Shown in pieces: positions 8,212 through 16,318 of a stretch of 64,000 bases of DNA (positions within the stretch are counted from its first letter, which is position 1; each line of letters starts with the position of its first letter). The position numbers were made by a program, and so were the translations under genes. A model generated the notes under the pieces. That model was not told the DNA's origin, ran no database searches, and saw nothing but the letters and a program-made list of their open reading frames with translations. This DNA is from Pseudomonas borbori (lineage in GTDB: Bacteria > Pseudomonadota > Gammaproteobacteria > Pseudomonadales > Pseudomonadaceae), in the NCBI RefSeq assembly GCF_900115555.1, contig NZ_FOWX01000010.1, positions 1-64,000 of the forward strand, read 5' to 3'.

Positions 8212-9714
8212 TCAGTCGGCCGCAGGCACTGCGCGATAGCTTGGTTCGGGCTGGCTGAAGGTTTGCACAGCGTCGCCTTGCGCCTTCCAGTTGGCACGCT
8301 CCTGCTCGGTGGCTTTGGGCGAGAACCAGCCGAGATAGGCGTAGGCGATACCGATCAGTGGTGACAACCAGCAGGCGAACGCCAGCGGGATGTACAGCAG
8401 ATTCTCGAAGCTGCCATCCCCCACGGCCAAACCCAGTGACGAAATGACGATTGCACCACCGGCGTTCCAGGGCACCAGCGGGGAGATCAGGGTGCCGCCT
8501 TCCTCGACGGCGCGCGACAGGTTCAGGGTCGAATAACCCTTGCCACGGTAGGCCGGAGCAAACATGCGGCCGGGCAGGGCGATGGACAGGTAAGGGTCGC
8601 CGGCTACCAGGTTGGTCGCAACCGAGGTGCCAATGGCGGCGGTCTGCAGGCTGCCGAAACTGCGCGTCCGCTTCAGGATCGCTTCGACAATTACCTCCAG
8701 GCAACGAGTGCGCTCAAGGGCGCCGCCCAATGCCAGGGCGATAATCACCAGGGTGATGACCCACGTCATGGACTGGATGCCGCCCCGGTTAAGCAGGCTG
8801 TCGATGTCCTTGATCCCGGTGTTGAGGCTGTAGCCACTCTGCATGTAGGTGAATACCTCATGCAGGCTGGCACCTTGATAGGCCATGGCCAGAACCCCGC
8901 CAGCGATGGCGCCGGCGAACAGCGAGGGCAAGGCGGGCATTTTCTTCAGCGCCAGGCCGATGACCAGCACGGCGGGTAGCAACAGTACCCAGGACAGTTC
9001 GAAGTTCTGCGCGATGCCGTTGGTGATCTGATCGATCTTGCTCGTGTCGACCACTTGCATGGAAATGAGGTTGAAACCCACCAGCAGATAGATGGCCAAG
9101 GCAATCAGCATGGCTGGAACAGTGGTTGGCATCATGTTGCGGATGTGGTCGAACAGATTGACTCCGGTGACGGCTGGAGCCAGGTTGGTGGTGTCAGATA
9201 GCGGCGATATCTTGTCGCCGAAAAACGCACCGGAAACCACGGCGCCAGCGGTCCAGTACATGGGGATATCGAACCCAGCCCCGATGCCCATCAGCGCCAA
9301 ACCGACAGTGCCTACCGTGCCCCAGGAGGTGCCCAGGGATACCGACACCACCGCGCACATCAGCATGGCGACGCCGAGGAACACCTCGGGTGACAGCAGC
9401 TTGAGACCACCATAAATCATCAGCGGCACGGTGCCACTGGCGATCCAGGTACCGATGATCATGCCGACTACGATCAGGATTCCGATCGATTGCAGGCCGA
9501 TGGACACCACGTGCAGGGAGCCTTCTTCAATGTCCTTCCAGCGATAACCCTGAAACCAACCGATGAACGCGGTGATGGCCAAGCCGATGGCCAAGGGCAC
9601 ATGGGGGGTGAAATCTTTGTAGTAGAACAACTGGATCCCCAAAACCCCGAGCGTGAGGATGATCGGAACCAGGGCAAGGGCTAGCGAAGGGCGGGTGTTG
9701 TTTTTTCTATTCAC
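8212..9714 (-). CDS. Na+/H+ antiporter NhaC family protein
   Basis: This is a 500-aa inner-membrane protein with about 11-12 hydrophobic segments. It matches the NhaC family (ion transporter superfamily), including the SLGTSWGTVGTVGLALMG stretch, the GDKISPLSDTTNLA motif (about residues 173-186) and the late LVPWNAGGAIV. Members exchange Na+ for H+, and some relatives exchange malate/lactate or amino acids. The start is a GTG with a strong GGAGG upstream. It is divergent from the GlxA-type regulator at 10185, which may control it. Its leader holds a long stable stem (separate entry). The transported substrate cannot be read from the sequence. Confidence 0.88.
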   Translation of the reverse strand: MNRKNNTRPSLALALVPIILTLGVLGIQLFYYKDFTPHVPLAIGLAITAFIGWFQGYRWKDIEEGSLHVVSIGLQSIGILIVVGMIIGTWIASGTVPLMIYGGLKLLSPEVFLGVAMLMCAVVSVSLGTSWGTVGTVGLALMGIGAGFDIPMYWTAGAVVSGAFFGDKISPLSDTTNLAPAVTGVNLFDHIRNMMPTTVPAMLIALAIYLLVGFNLISMQVVDTSKIDQITNGIAQNFELSWVLLLPAVLVIGLALKKMPALPSLFAGAIAGGVLAMAYQGASLHEVFTYMQSGYSLNTGIKDIDSLLNRGGIQSMTWVITLVIIALALGGALERTRCLEVIVEAILKRTRSFGSLQTAAIGTSVATNLVAGDPYLSIALPGRMFAPAYRGKGYSTLNLSRAVEEGGTLISPLVPWNAGGAIVISSLGLAVGDGSFENLLYIPLAFACWLSPLIGIAYAYLGWFSPKATEQERANWKAQGDAVQTFSQPEPSYRAVPAAD

Positions 9715-9733
9715 GTGCTTCCTCCAGGGAGTG

Positions 9734-9795
9734 ATCGCCTTGTTGAGTTGACGATCTTTTTGTAATTCTTGGAGGACTCAACCTAACAAGGCGAT
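9734..9795 (-). promoter_or_regulatory. Long stem in the nhaC-type gene leader
   Basis: In the transcript of the antiporter gene ATCGCCTTGTT pairs perfectly with AACAAGGCGAT (11 bp), and an inner GTTGA/TCAAC pair extends it. The stem ends about 20 bases before the GTG start, just upstream of the GGAGG ribosome binding site. It could regulate initiation or be a long operator dyad for the divergent regulator. Confidence 0.45.
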
Positions 9796-10184
9796 GTGAA
9801 CTGCTTTGCTGGTTGCTGTATCAGGTTGTAATCAGGTTGTTACATGGCATTTACATTTGTATTTTTTGCAGTCTGGCGCAGTTGGCAGGGTATGCTGAGC
9901 CAAGGCGAAGCAAGTACTTGAACGGCAACCGGCTCAAACTTTGAGGCGGTGTCGTTTTTGCTGGCGCGCTTGCAAGCCGAGTCAGGTGCAGCCATGTCGA
10001 ATTTGATGTTCTGTACAAAAAAACCAAGGCCGCGGCGCGAACCGATGGTCTCCGGCCGTGATCAAGCCGGTTGTGCGCGGATCGCCGGACAGGTCCGTGT
10101 CTTTGGCGTCGGGGTCAGCCACCTGGCCGGCTGATGCTCATGGTTTACTACTGCATAGACGTTTCATTGCCGGTGAGTCATGAC
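9796..10184. other. Divergent intergenic region
   Basis: This is an AT-richer spacer between the antiporter and the GlxA-type gene. A direct repeat of ATCAGGTTGT occurs near 9820-9840 and T/A-rich blocks near 9850-9870 could hold promoters for both genes. No coding region is supported. In-frame alternative starts of the regulator lie at its right end. Confidence 0.4.
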
Positions 10185-11222
10185 ATGCGATCTTCTTTCG
10201 AGAGCTTGCTGAAGAACAAGAATATGGCCCACCTCGCCAAGAGGATGGACGACGGCCCCGCCCTGCCAATGCAGCGGGTCGCCTTCGTGCTGCTGGATAA
10301 TTTTTCGATGATGGCCTTCACCGGCGCGGTGGACGCCCTGGTCACCGCCAACCTGATGAGTTCGACGCCGCTTTATGAGGTGCTGGTGGTCGGTGGTGCG
10401 AGAGAGGTGGTGGTCAGCGATCTGGGCATCGCCATTTCTGCAGGTTGCCGCCTGGCGGAACTGGACGAGAAACAGCAGGACATCCTGATCGTCTGCGGTG
10501 GTTTCCGCGTGCGCCTGCAGGCGGATCCGCTGCTGCGGGCCAAGCTGAGGTCGGCCGATGCCGCTGGCGCCATGCTCGGCGGCCTGTGGAACGGTGCCTA
10601 TTTTCTCGCCGAAGCGGGGCTGCTGGACGGTTACGACTGTGCCTTCCATCCGGATGGCCGGGCGATGATCGCCGAGCTGTTCCCCAAGGTGAAGGTGTCG
10701 AACCATGCCTTTGTGCTGGATCGCGAGCGGATCAGTTGTGCCGGTGCCAACAGCTCGCTGGGCATGATGCTGGAAGTGGTGCGCCGCGGCAGTGGCATCA
10801 ACCTGGTGAGCGCCATCGAGGAGGTGCTGAGTTGCGACAAGATGCAGGACGTGCTGGATGTGTCGGTGGTGGCCGTCGATTACGATCCGACCCTGCCGCA
10901 GACATTGAAATCGGCGCTGGAGCTGATGCACAACAATATCGACGAACCGCTGACGGTGGATGAGCTGGCCAGCTGCGTGGGGATTTCCCGGCGTCAGCTC
11001 GAGCGCTTGTTCTGCCGCCACGTCAATGCGACGCCCTCGCGCTACAACCTGGAGCTGCGCTTGACCCGTGCCCGACAGTTGCTGCAGCAGACCAACAAGT
11101 CGCTGGCCGATATCGCCGTCGCCAGCGGCTTTGTCAGCATTTCACACTTCCGCCGCTGTTTTCGCGAGTTTTTCGAGATTTCCCCGGGACGCTTTCGCGC
11201 CACTTCGCACAATCGGCGTTGA
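10185..11222 (+). CDS. GlxA family (DJ-1/PfpI + AraC) transcriptional regulator
   Basis: This is a 345-aa regulator with an N-terminal class I glutamine amidotransferase-like domain (about residues 25-190; VAFVLLDNFSMMAFTGAVDAL, ILIVCGGFRV, GGLWNGAYFLAEAGLL) and a C-terminal AraC domain with two helix-turn-helix motifs (about 235-335, ending ISHFRRCFREFFEISPGRFR). The domain-1 elbow has an Asn where active hydrolases have Cys, so it senses rather than catalyses. Pseudomonas relatives (GbdR, CdhR, ArgR group) control quaternary-amine or amino-acid use. ATG 10185 is preferred; ATG 10140 is an alternative. The divergent antiporter gene is the obvious candidate target. Confidence 0.88.
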   Translation: MRSSFESLLKNKNMAHLAKRMDDGPALPMQRVAFVLLDNFSMMAFTGAVDALVTANLMSSTPLYEVLVVGGAREVVVSDLGIAISAGCRLAELDEKQQDILIVCGGFRVRLQADPLLRAKLRSADAAGAMLGGLWNGAYFLAEAGLLDGYDCAFHPDGRAMIAELFPKVKVSNHAFVLDRERISCAGANSSLGMMLEVVRRGSGINLVSAIEEVLSCDKMQDVLDVSVVAVDYDPTLPQTLKSALELMHNNIDEPLTVDELASCVGISRRQLERLFCRHVNATPSRYNLELRLTRARQLLQQTNKSLADIAVASGFVSISHFRRCFREFFEISPGRFRATSHNRR

Positions 11223-11239
11223 CAGCAAGTGCGCCGCGC

Positions 11240-11623
11240 TCACACCAGGCTGAGCGGATAGGGCAGTGCGGGCTCTGTGCGGGCAAGCTGGCTGCCCGCG
11301 CCGAACGCATCGGCGAGCAGCATCAGGGTCAAGCGCTCGACTTTCTCGGGCTCGGCATTGAGTCTGGTGCTCAGCTCGAACTGGCGTTGTGCGATCAATT
11401 GCTGAACACCGCGGTCTGCTTCGCTAAGCGCGGGCGCTACGTTGGGGATTTCCGCTGGGACGGCCGCAGTGTCCCCGGCAACCACGGGCTGCTGGCCCGC
11501 GGTCACCCGGCTCAACAGAATCTGGAAATCCAGGTAGGCGCGAATGTCTGCCTGGCTACTGGGGGGTGGGTTGCCGCCATGGGCTGTCAGTGCGGTGCTG
11601 GAAGCGCAAACGCCATTAAGCAT
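11240..11623 (-). CDS. Hypothetical protein
   Basis: This is a 127-aa protein of unknown function, convergent with the GlxA-type regulator. The C-terminal two-thirds (VQQLIAQRQFELSTRLNAEP and VERLTLMLLADAFGAGSQLA) reads as ordinary amphipathic helix, whereas the opposite strand gives the Gly/His/Gln-rich composition typical of a shadow. The start is an ATG with a weak ribosome binding site. The N-terminal 20 residues might be a degenerate signal. It should be treated as probable, not certain. Confidence 0.5.
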   Translation of the reverse strand: MLNGVCASSTALTAHGGNPPPSSQADIRAYLDFQILLSRVTAGQQPVVAGDTAAVPAEIPNVAPALSEADRGVQQLIAQRQFELSTRLNAEPEKVERLTLMLLADAFGAGSQLARTEPALPYPLSLV

Positions 11624-11877
11624 AAGTCACTCGGTGCGGCCGCCAAGGGCCAAGTCAGCGCAATGCCGCGCACCGGGTTATCGGCCGCTGAGCGGCCGGG
11701 TTGAGCATTTCTCCAGCAGGTTTTTCGATGAGTAATCCGACAAGTCGTAGGCAAGCCCTTGCCCGCGTCTGGTCGATGACGTCGCGGCTGAATAGCTTGG
11801 CCTGCCTGGAGGCTGCTGCGGCGCAGGAGTCTGATCTAAGGTGCATCCATCTGGAAATCGAAACAGGAGCGATCGAT

Positions 11878-12717
11878 ATGTCTACTCAGGTGGCGCGTGG
11901 CGAGGCGTTTCGCGCCTTGCACCAGCGCGAAGGGTTGTTCGTGCTGCCCAATCCCTGGGATGCGGGGGCGGCGAAGATGCTCGCGGGCCTGGGCTTCGCG
12001 GCGTTGGCTACGACCAGTGCCGGATTGGCCTTTTCCCTGGGCCGCTGCGATGCGCAAGGCGCGCTCAGTCGCGAGGAGGCCCTGGCTAATGCCCGCGCTA
12101 TCGTCGAGGCGACGCCGCTGCCGGTGGCCGCCGATCTGGAGAACGGCTATGGCGATGAGCCCGAGCACTGCGCCGAAACCATCGCCCTGGCGGCGCAGAT
12201 CGGCCTGGTTGGCGGTTCCATCGAGGATGCCACGGGGGATGCGCAGTCGCCGATCTACCCCTTCGAACTGGCGGTCGAGCGGGTCCGGGCGGCGGTCGCG
12301 GCAGCCCGCAGCCTGCCATTCCCCTTCACCCTGGCGGCGCGGGCGGAAAATTACCTGCATGGCCGCGCCGATCTGGACGACACCATCCGCCGTCTGGTGG
12401 CTTACGCCGAGGCGGGCGCCGATGTGCTCTATGCGCCGGGCCTGACTAGCCGCGAGGAAATCCTGGCAGTGGTCACGGCCGTGGCACCGCGCCCGGTCAA
12501 TGTATTGGTGGGCTCGCCCAGTCTGCGCTTGTCGCTGGACGAACTGGCCGAGCTGGGGGTGAAGCGCGTCAGTCTCGGTTCCGCTTTGGCGCGAGTCGCC
12601 TATGGCGCCTTCTACCAGGCGGCGCAGGAGTTGGCCGTTGGCGGCAGCCTGGTAGCGACCGGCCAGGGTATGTCGTTCGAGCGGATCAACAATCTGTTCA
12701 AGACCCGGGCGGGGTAG
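11878..12717 (+). CDS. Isocitrate lyase / PEP mutase family enzyme
   Basis: This is a 279-aa TIM-barrel enzyme of the PEP mutase/isocitrate lyase superfamily, whose members make or break C-C or C-P bonds at carboxylates using Mg2+. Diagnostic segments are LPNPWDAGAAKML (about residues 23-35), TTSAGLAFSLG, VAADLENGYGD (metal-binding Asp/Glu region) and GGSIEDATG. The ATG at 11878 with AGGAG nine bases upstream is clearly the start; an in-frame start at 11701 would add an unrelated 59 residues. It is followed three bases later by the extensin-like gene. The exact reaction cannot be assigned; the carboxyvinyl-phosphonate mutase-like subgroup is the closest description. Confidence 0.87.
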   Translation: MSTQVARGEAFRALHQREGLFVLPNPWDAGAAKMLAGLGFAALATTSAGLAFSLGRCDAQGALSREEALANARAIVEATPLPVAADLENGYGDEPEHCAETIALAAQIGLVGGSIEDATGDAQSPIYPFELAVERVRAAVAAARSLPFPFTLAARAENYLHGRADLDDTIRRLVAYAEAGADVLYAPGLTSREEILAVVTAVAPRPVNVLVGSPSLRLSLDELAELGVKRVSLGSALARVAYGAFYQAAQELAVGGSLVATGQGMSFERINNLFKTRAG

Positions 12718-12720
12718 GGT

Positions 12721-13410
12721 TTGCGTCGGGTGCTGATGGTGCTTGTGCTGTTGAGTCTGTTTGGCGTGCCGCTGGCGGTCTATCAGCAGTGGCTCGCTGT
12801 ACCTGCGCGCTGGAATCCCTGGGCGCCACTGGATATCCGGGCCACGCCGAACCTGCTGACCCCCTTCAAACTCTGGCGTCTGGCGGATGACCCGCTGCTC
12901 TGTCAGCAGGCCCTGGCCACCTCGCCGCTGCGTTACACGACGTTGCCCGACAGCAGCCCGGCGGTGGATTGCCCACTGCAGAATACCCTGCGGGTGGAGG
13001 CCTCGGGGGTGGGTTTCAGCAGCAGCTTTATCGCCAGCTGCCCACTGGCGGCGGCCTTTGCCCTGTTCGAGCGGCATGCCTTGCTGCCAGCCGCGCAGGA
13101 GGTGTTCGGCCAGCCGGTGGTGCGGGTCGAGCATGTCGGCAGCTTCGCCTGCCGCAGCATCGCGGGTAGCCAGCGCCGCAGCCAGCATGCCTCGGCCAAT
13201 GCCCTGGATATCGTCGGCTTTCACCTGCAGGACGGTCGGCGCATCAGCGTGCTGCGCGACTGGCCGGGCGAGGGCGAGGCCGCGCGCTTCTTGCGTCGGG
13301 TGCATGAAGGCGCATGCGCCAGCTTCAATGTCACCCTCGGGCCGCAGTACAACGCCGCCCACCGCGATCACTTGCATGTCGATATGGGCCTGTTCCGCAT
13401 GTGTCGCTAG
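12721..13410 (+). CDS. Extensin-like C-terminal domain protein
   Basis: This is a 229-aa protein anchored or exported by an N-terminal hydrophobic segment (residues 4-22) and carrying an extensin-like C domain. Conserved residues include the cysteines at the domain start and end, HASANALDIVGF (about 156-167) and the late AHRDHLHVDMG, which look like a zinc-peptidase-type His/Asp set. It starts at TTG, three bases after the previous stop, so the two genes are co-transcribed. The family is assigned to the cell envelope; enzymatic activity is unproven. Confidence 0.85.
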   Translation: MRRVLMVLVLLSLFGVPLAVYQQWLAVPARWNPWAPLDIRATPNLLTPFKLWRLADDPLLCQQALATSPLRYTTLPDSSPAVDCPLQNTLRVEASGVGFSSSFIASCPLAAAFALFERHALLPAAQEVFGQPVVRVEHVGSFACRSIAGSQRRSQHASANALDIVGFHLQDGRRISVLRDWPGEGEAARFLRRVHEGACASFNVTLGPQYNAAHRDHLHVDMGLFRMCR

Positions 13411-13536
13411 GCAGGTAAATCACAGCAAGCAGGGCGAACGGGTGCGACTGGAACGGGCTGGCTCTGGCAGAATGCCGCGTCAACGATGATCGACCGCATA
13501 CAGATCGAATCGACTATTTTTTGAGCAGGCTTCCCG

Positions 13537-14328
13537 ATGAATGATCTACGGCCTAGCGCCACAATTCGCATGGACGCCCTGGCCCCCCATCTGGCCGATG
13601 ACGCGGCTGCCTGGGCCGAGCGCCTGGGTTTGGCGCAGGAGGGCGAGGCGCAATTTGCCCTGCAACTGGGCGAGCAGGGGCTGCAGCTGGTCGAGCTGGG
13701 ACCGCAGGCGCCGGGGCCGGTGCGGGTGGATTTCGTCGAGGGCGCGGTGGCCCATCGCCGGCTGTTCGGCGGCGGCAGCGGGCAGATGATCGCCAAAGCG
13801 GTGGGCGTGCAGCCGGGCGTGCGCCCGCGGGTGCTGGATGCCACCGCCGGGCTCGGTCGCGATGGCTTCGTCCTGGCCAGCCTGGGCTGCAGGGTGACCC
13901 TGATCGAGCGCCAGCCGCTGATCGCCGCCCTGCTGGAGGATGGCCTGGCCCGCGCCGCGCTTGATCGGGATGTCGGTCCGATCGTGGCTCACATGTGTCT
14001 GTTGACCGGCAACGCCATCGAGTTGATGAGCGACTGGCAGGGCGAGCCGCCGCAGGTGATCTACCTCGATCCTATGTTCCCCCATCGCGACAAGAGTGCG
14101 CTGGTGAAAAAGGAAATGCGCCTGTTCCGCCCCTTCGTCGGCGACGACCTGGATGCCCCGGCCCTGCTCCAGGCCGCTCTGGCCCTGGCCAGCCACCGGG
14201 TGGTGGTCAAGCGCCCGCGCAAGGCGCCGATCATCGACGGCGGCAAACCCGGTTACGCGCTGGAAGGCAAATCCAGCCGCTACGACATTTATCCGTTGAA
14301 GAAGCTGCCGGCTACGAACTGCCCGTAG
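13537..14328 (+). CDS. rsmJ: 16S rRNA (guanine1516-N2)-methyltransferase RsmJ
   Basis: RsmJ methylates G1516 of 16S rRNA using S-adenosylmethionine. The 263-aa product has the family's [14 protein letters not shown] block (about residues 75-88), motif [20 protein letters not shown] (about 98-116), an [14 protein letters not shown] segment and [20 protein letters not shown], which are strongly diagnostic. The stop codon TAG lies in the first bases of a dispersed GTAGGATGGG repeat, so the repeat arrived at, or supplies, the 3' end of the gene. Confidence 0.95.
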   Translation: MNDLRPSATIRMDALAPHLADDAAAWAERLGLAQEGEAQFALQLGEQGLQLVELGPQAPGPVRVDFVEGAVAHRRLFGGGSGQMIAKAVGVQPGVRPRVLDATAGLGRDGFVLASLGCRVTLIERQPLIAALLEDGLARAALDRDVGPIVAHMCLLTGNAIELMSDWQGEPPQVIYLDPMFPHRDKSALVKKEMRLFRPFVGDDLDAPALLQAALALASHRVVVKRPRKAPIIDGGKPGYALEGKSSRYDIYPLKKLPATNCP

Positions 14329-14472
14329 GATGGGTTGAGCGCAGCGATACCCATCACGACGAATGCCGCTCGGGCTCCACGACAGGGGGTAATCGCCGGG
14401 GGCCGATCTGCGTGCTGGTTGGCTGATTGCCGATGGGTATCGCTACGCTCAACCGCGCTACGCTCATCCTAC
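14325..14472. repeat. GTAGGATGGGTTGAGC inverted repeat, copy 1
   Basis: The left arm GTAGGATGGGTTGAGCGCAG begins on the rsmJ stop codon. The right arm (GATGGGTATCGCTACGCTCA, then CTCATCCTAC) is its inverse. Related copies lie at 21439-21521 and 40444-40564. It is a common Pseudomonas-type intergenic palindrome and probably a transcript-end structure. Confidence 0.85.
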
Positions 14473-14491
14473 AAATGCCTATCGGCCACCC

Positions 14492-15130
14492 TCAGTCCGC
14501 CCGATAGGCGCGCATGAACATCGCCACCGCGTCCTGCACATGGCGTTCGGCGTCTGCGCCTTGCAGCGGGCCGGCGCAGCCGATCAGCAGGCGGAAGTTG
14601 GCGCCGCCCTTGAGCAGACTGAAGAACTGATCGGCGGCGCTGGACGCATCGGCGATGCGCAACTGGCCGGCCCGGTCGGCCTTGTGCAGCAGGCATTCCA
14701 TCTCGCTGAGCAGGCGTTGCGGGCCGGCTTCGTAGAACATCTTCGACAGCTTCGGATCCTGGCTGGCCAGGGCCACCATCACCCGGTGCAGTTCCACCGA
14801 TTCGCGGCTGTTGATCAGGCTGTGGAAGCCGCGGCCGATAGTCAGCAGCACGGTCTCGATCGGCACGCCCGGCGCCAGCTCGAAGAGCAGCTCGGGCAAC
14901 TGCTCCTCGCACTTGGCCTTCACCGCCGCGGAGAACAGCGTCTCCTTGTCGGTGAAGTGGCTGTACACCGTGAGCTTGGACACCCCGGCTTCGGCGGCGA
15001 TGGCGTCCATGCTGCTGCCGTCGTAACCGTGGCGCAGGAACAGGGTTTTCGCCGCTTCCAGGATGGCCTGGCGCTTGACGAGATCTTTTGGGCGGCCGGG
15101 GCCGCTGGGTGGTAACAACTTGTTTGGCAT
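14492..15130 (-). CDS. TetR/AcrR family transcriptional regulator
   Basis: This is a 212-aa repressor-type regulator. The N-terminal TetR helix-turn-helix is clear (RQAILEAAKTLFLRHGYDGS, then AEAGVSKLTVYSHFTDKETLF, about residues 19-66), followed by an all-helical ligand/dimer domain of the AefR/TetR_C type. It is divergent from an RND adaptor gene with only 91 bases between the starts. By analogy with MexR/NfxB-type arrangements it probably represses that pump and itself. The inducing ligand is unknown. Confidence 0.93.
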   Translation of the reverse strand: MPNKLLPPSGPGRPKDLVKRQAILEAAKTLFLRHGYDGSSMDAIAAEAGVSKLTVYSHFTDKETLFSAAVKAKCEEQLPELLFELAPGVPIETVLLTIGRGFHSLINSRESVELHRVMVALASQDPKLSKMFYEAGPQRLLSEMECLLHKADRAGQLRIADASSAADQFFSLLKGGANFRLLIGCAGPLQGADAERHVQDAVAMFMRAYRAD

Positions 15131-15221
15131 TGGCTGCTTTTAATACTGGACTGGTGAGTTTGCTATTTTTACTATACCCGTCAGTACAAATATTCCAAAC
15201 CTTCGCGAAAGGTCATCTGTC

Positions 15222-16313
15222 ATGTTGCGCCATGCCTTGTTCGTCAGCCTCATCGTTCTGCTCGCTGCCTGTGGTAATGGTGAGCCGGTCGAGCAGTCTA
15301 TCCGCCCCGCCATGGTGGTGCAGCCGCAACCTGCGACCGAAATGATGGACGCCTACGCCGGCGAGGTGCGCGCGCGCCTGGAGCCCGAGCTGGCCTTCCG
15401 CATCGGCGGCAAGGTGGCCAGGCGCCTGGTCGAGGTGGGCGACCAGGTGCGCAAGGATCAGCCGCTGGCCGAGCTGGATCCGCAGGATGTGCGCTTGCAG
15501 CTCGAGGCCATGCGCGCGCAGGTCGCCGCGGCCGAGGCCAATCTGCAGCTGGTGCGCGCCGAACGTGATCGCTACAAGACCCTGCTGGCGCGCCAACTGG
15601 TTAGCCGTTCGCAATACGACAACGCCGAAAATCTCTACCGCTCAGGTGAGGCGCGCCTCAAGCAGGTCAGGGCCGAGTTCGACGTGGCCAGCAATCAGGC
15701 CGGCTACGCGGTGCTGCGCGCCTCGCAGGATGGCGTGATCGCCCGGCGCATGGTCGAGGTTGGCCAGGTGGTGGCCGCGGGGCAGACCGTGTTCATCCTG
15801 GCCGCCGATGGCGAGCGGGAAGTCTCGATCAGCCTGCCGGAGCAAGCCTTCGAGCGCTTCAAGGTCGGCCAGCCGGTAGCGGTCGAGCTCTGGTCGCAGC
15901 CGGATCGGCGTTTCCCCGGACGGATTCGCGAGATATCCCCGGCGGCCGACTCGCAGTCGCGGACCTTTGCCGCGCGGGTGGCCTTCAGCGCGGGCAAGGT
16001 GCCGGCCGAGCTGGGCCAGAGCGCGCGGGTGTTCATCGCCCACAACGGCGAGGTGCCGTTGTCGGTGCCGCTGTCGGCGCTGACCGCGGAGCAAGGCCAG
16101 CCCTATGTCTGGGTGGTCGATCCCAGGGACTCCACGCTCAAGCGCACGCCGGTGCGCGTCGGCGCCTATGCCGAGAGCAGCGTGCCGGTGCTGGAAGGCT
16201 TGCAGGCGAGCGACTGGGTGATCGCCGCAGGCGTGCAGGTGCTGCGCGAAGGCCAGCGGGTGCGCCCGGTCGACCGCGCTAACCGCACGGTCAAGCTGGC
16301 GGCGAAGGAGTAG
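15222..16313 (+). CDS. RND efflux periplasmic adaptor lipoprotein
   Basis: This is a 363-aa membrane fusion protein. The N-terminal signal ends in a lipobox (LLAAC, Cys at about residue 17), so it is a lipoprotein of the inner membrane facing the periplasm. The barrel-sandwich/lipoyl half-motifs (ELAFRIGGKVARRLVEVGD and ASQDGVIARRMVEVGQVV) flank an alpha-helical hairpin (about residues 90-150). It links the RND permease to an outer-membrane channel. The permease gene starts five bases downstream. No outer-membrane factor gene is present, so the pump must borrow one such as an OprM/TolC homologue. Confidence 0.93.
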   Translation: MLRHALFVSLIVLLAACGNGEPVEQSIRPAMVVQPQPATEMMDAYAGEVRARLEPELAFRIGGKVARRLVEVGDQVRKDQPLAELDPQDVRLQLEAMRAQVAAAEANLQLVRAERDRYKTLLARQLVSRSQYDNAENLYRSGEARLKQVRAEFDVASNQAGYAVLRASQDGVIARRMVEVGQVVAAGQTVFILAADGEREVSISLPEQAFERFKVGQPVAVELWSQPDRRFPGRIREISPAADSQSRTFAARVAFSAGKVPAELGQSARVFIAHNGEVPLSVPLSALTAEQGQPYVWVVDPRDSTLKRTPVRVGAYAESSVPVLEGLQASDWVIAAGVQVLREGQRVRPVDRANRTVKLAAKE

Positions 16314-16318
16314 TCCCG

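Noticed and set aside
11219..11704. 161-codon plus-strand frame opposite the hypothetical at 11240-11623
   Set aside because: It starts inside the GlxA-type gene's stop region and has shadow-like composition; the minus-strand reading is the better candidate, though neither is certain.
11836..13377. 513-codon open frame on the minus strand
   Set aside because: It runs antisense across two well-supported genes (PEP-mutase family and extensin-like), crossing their boundary, so it is not a gene.
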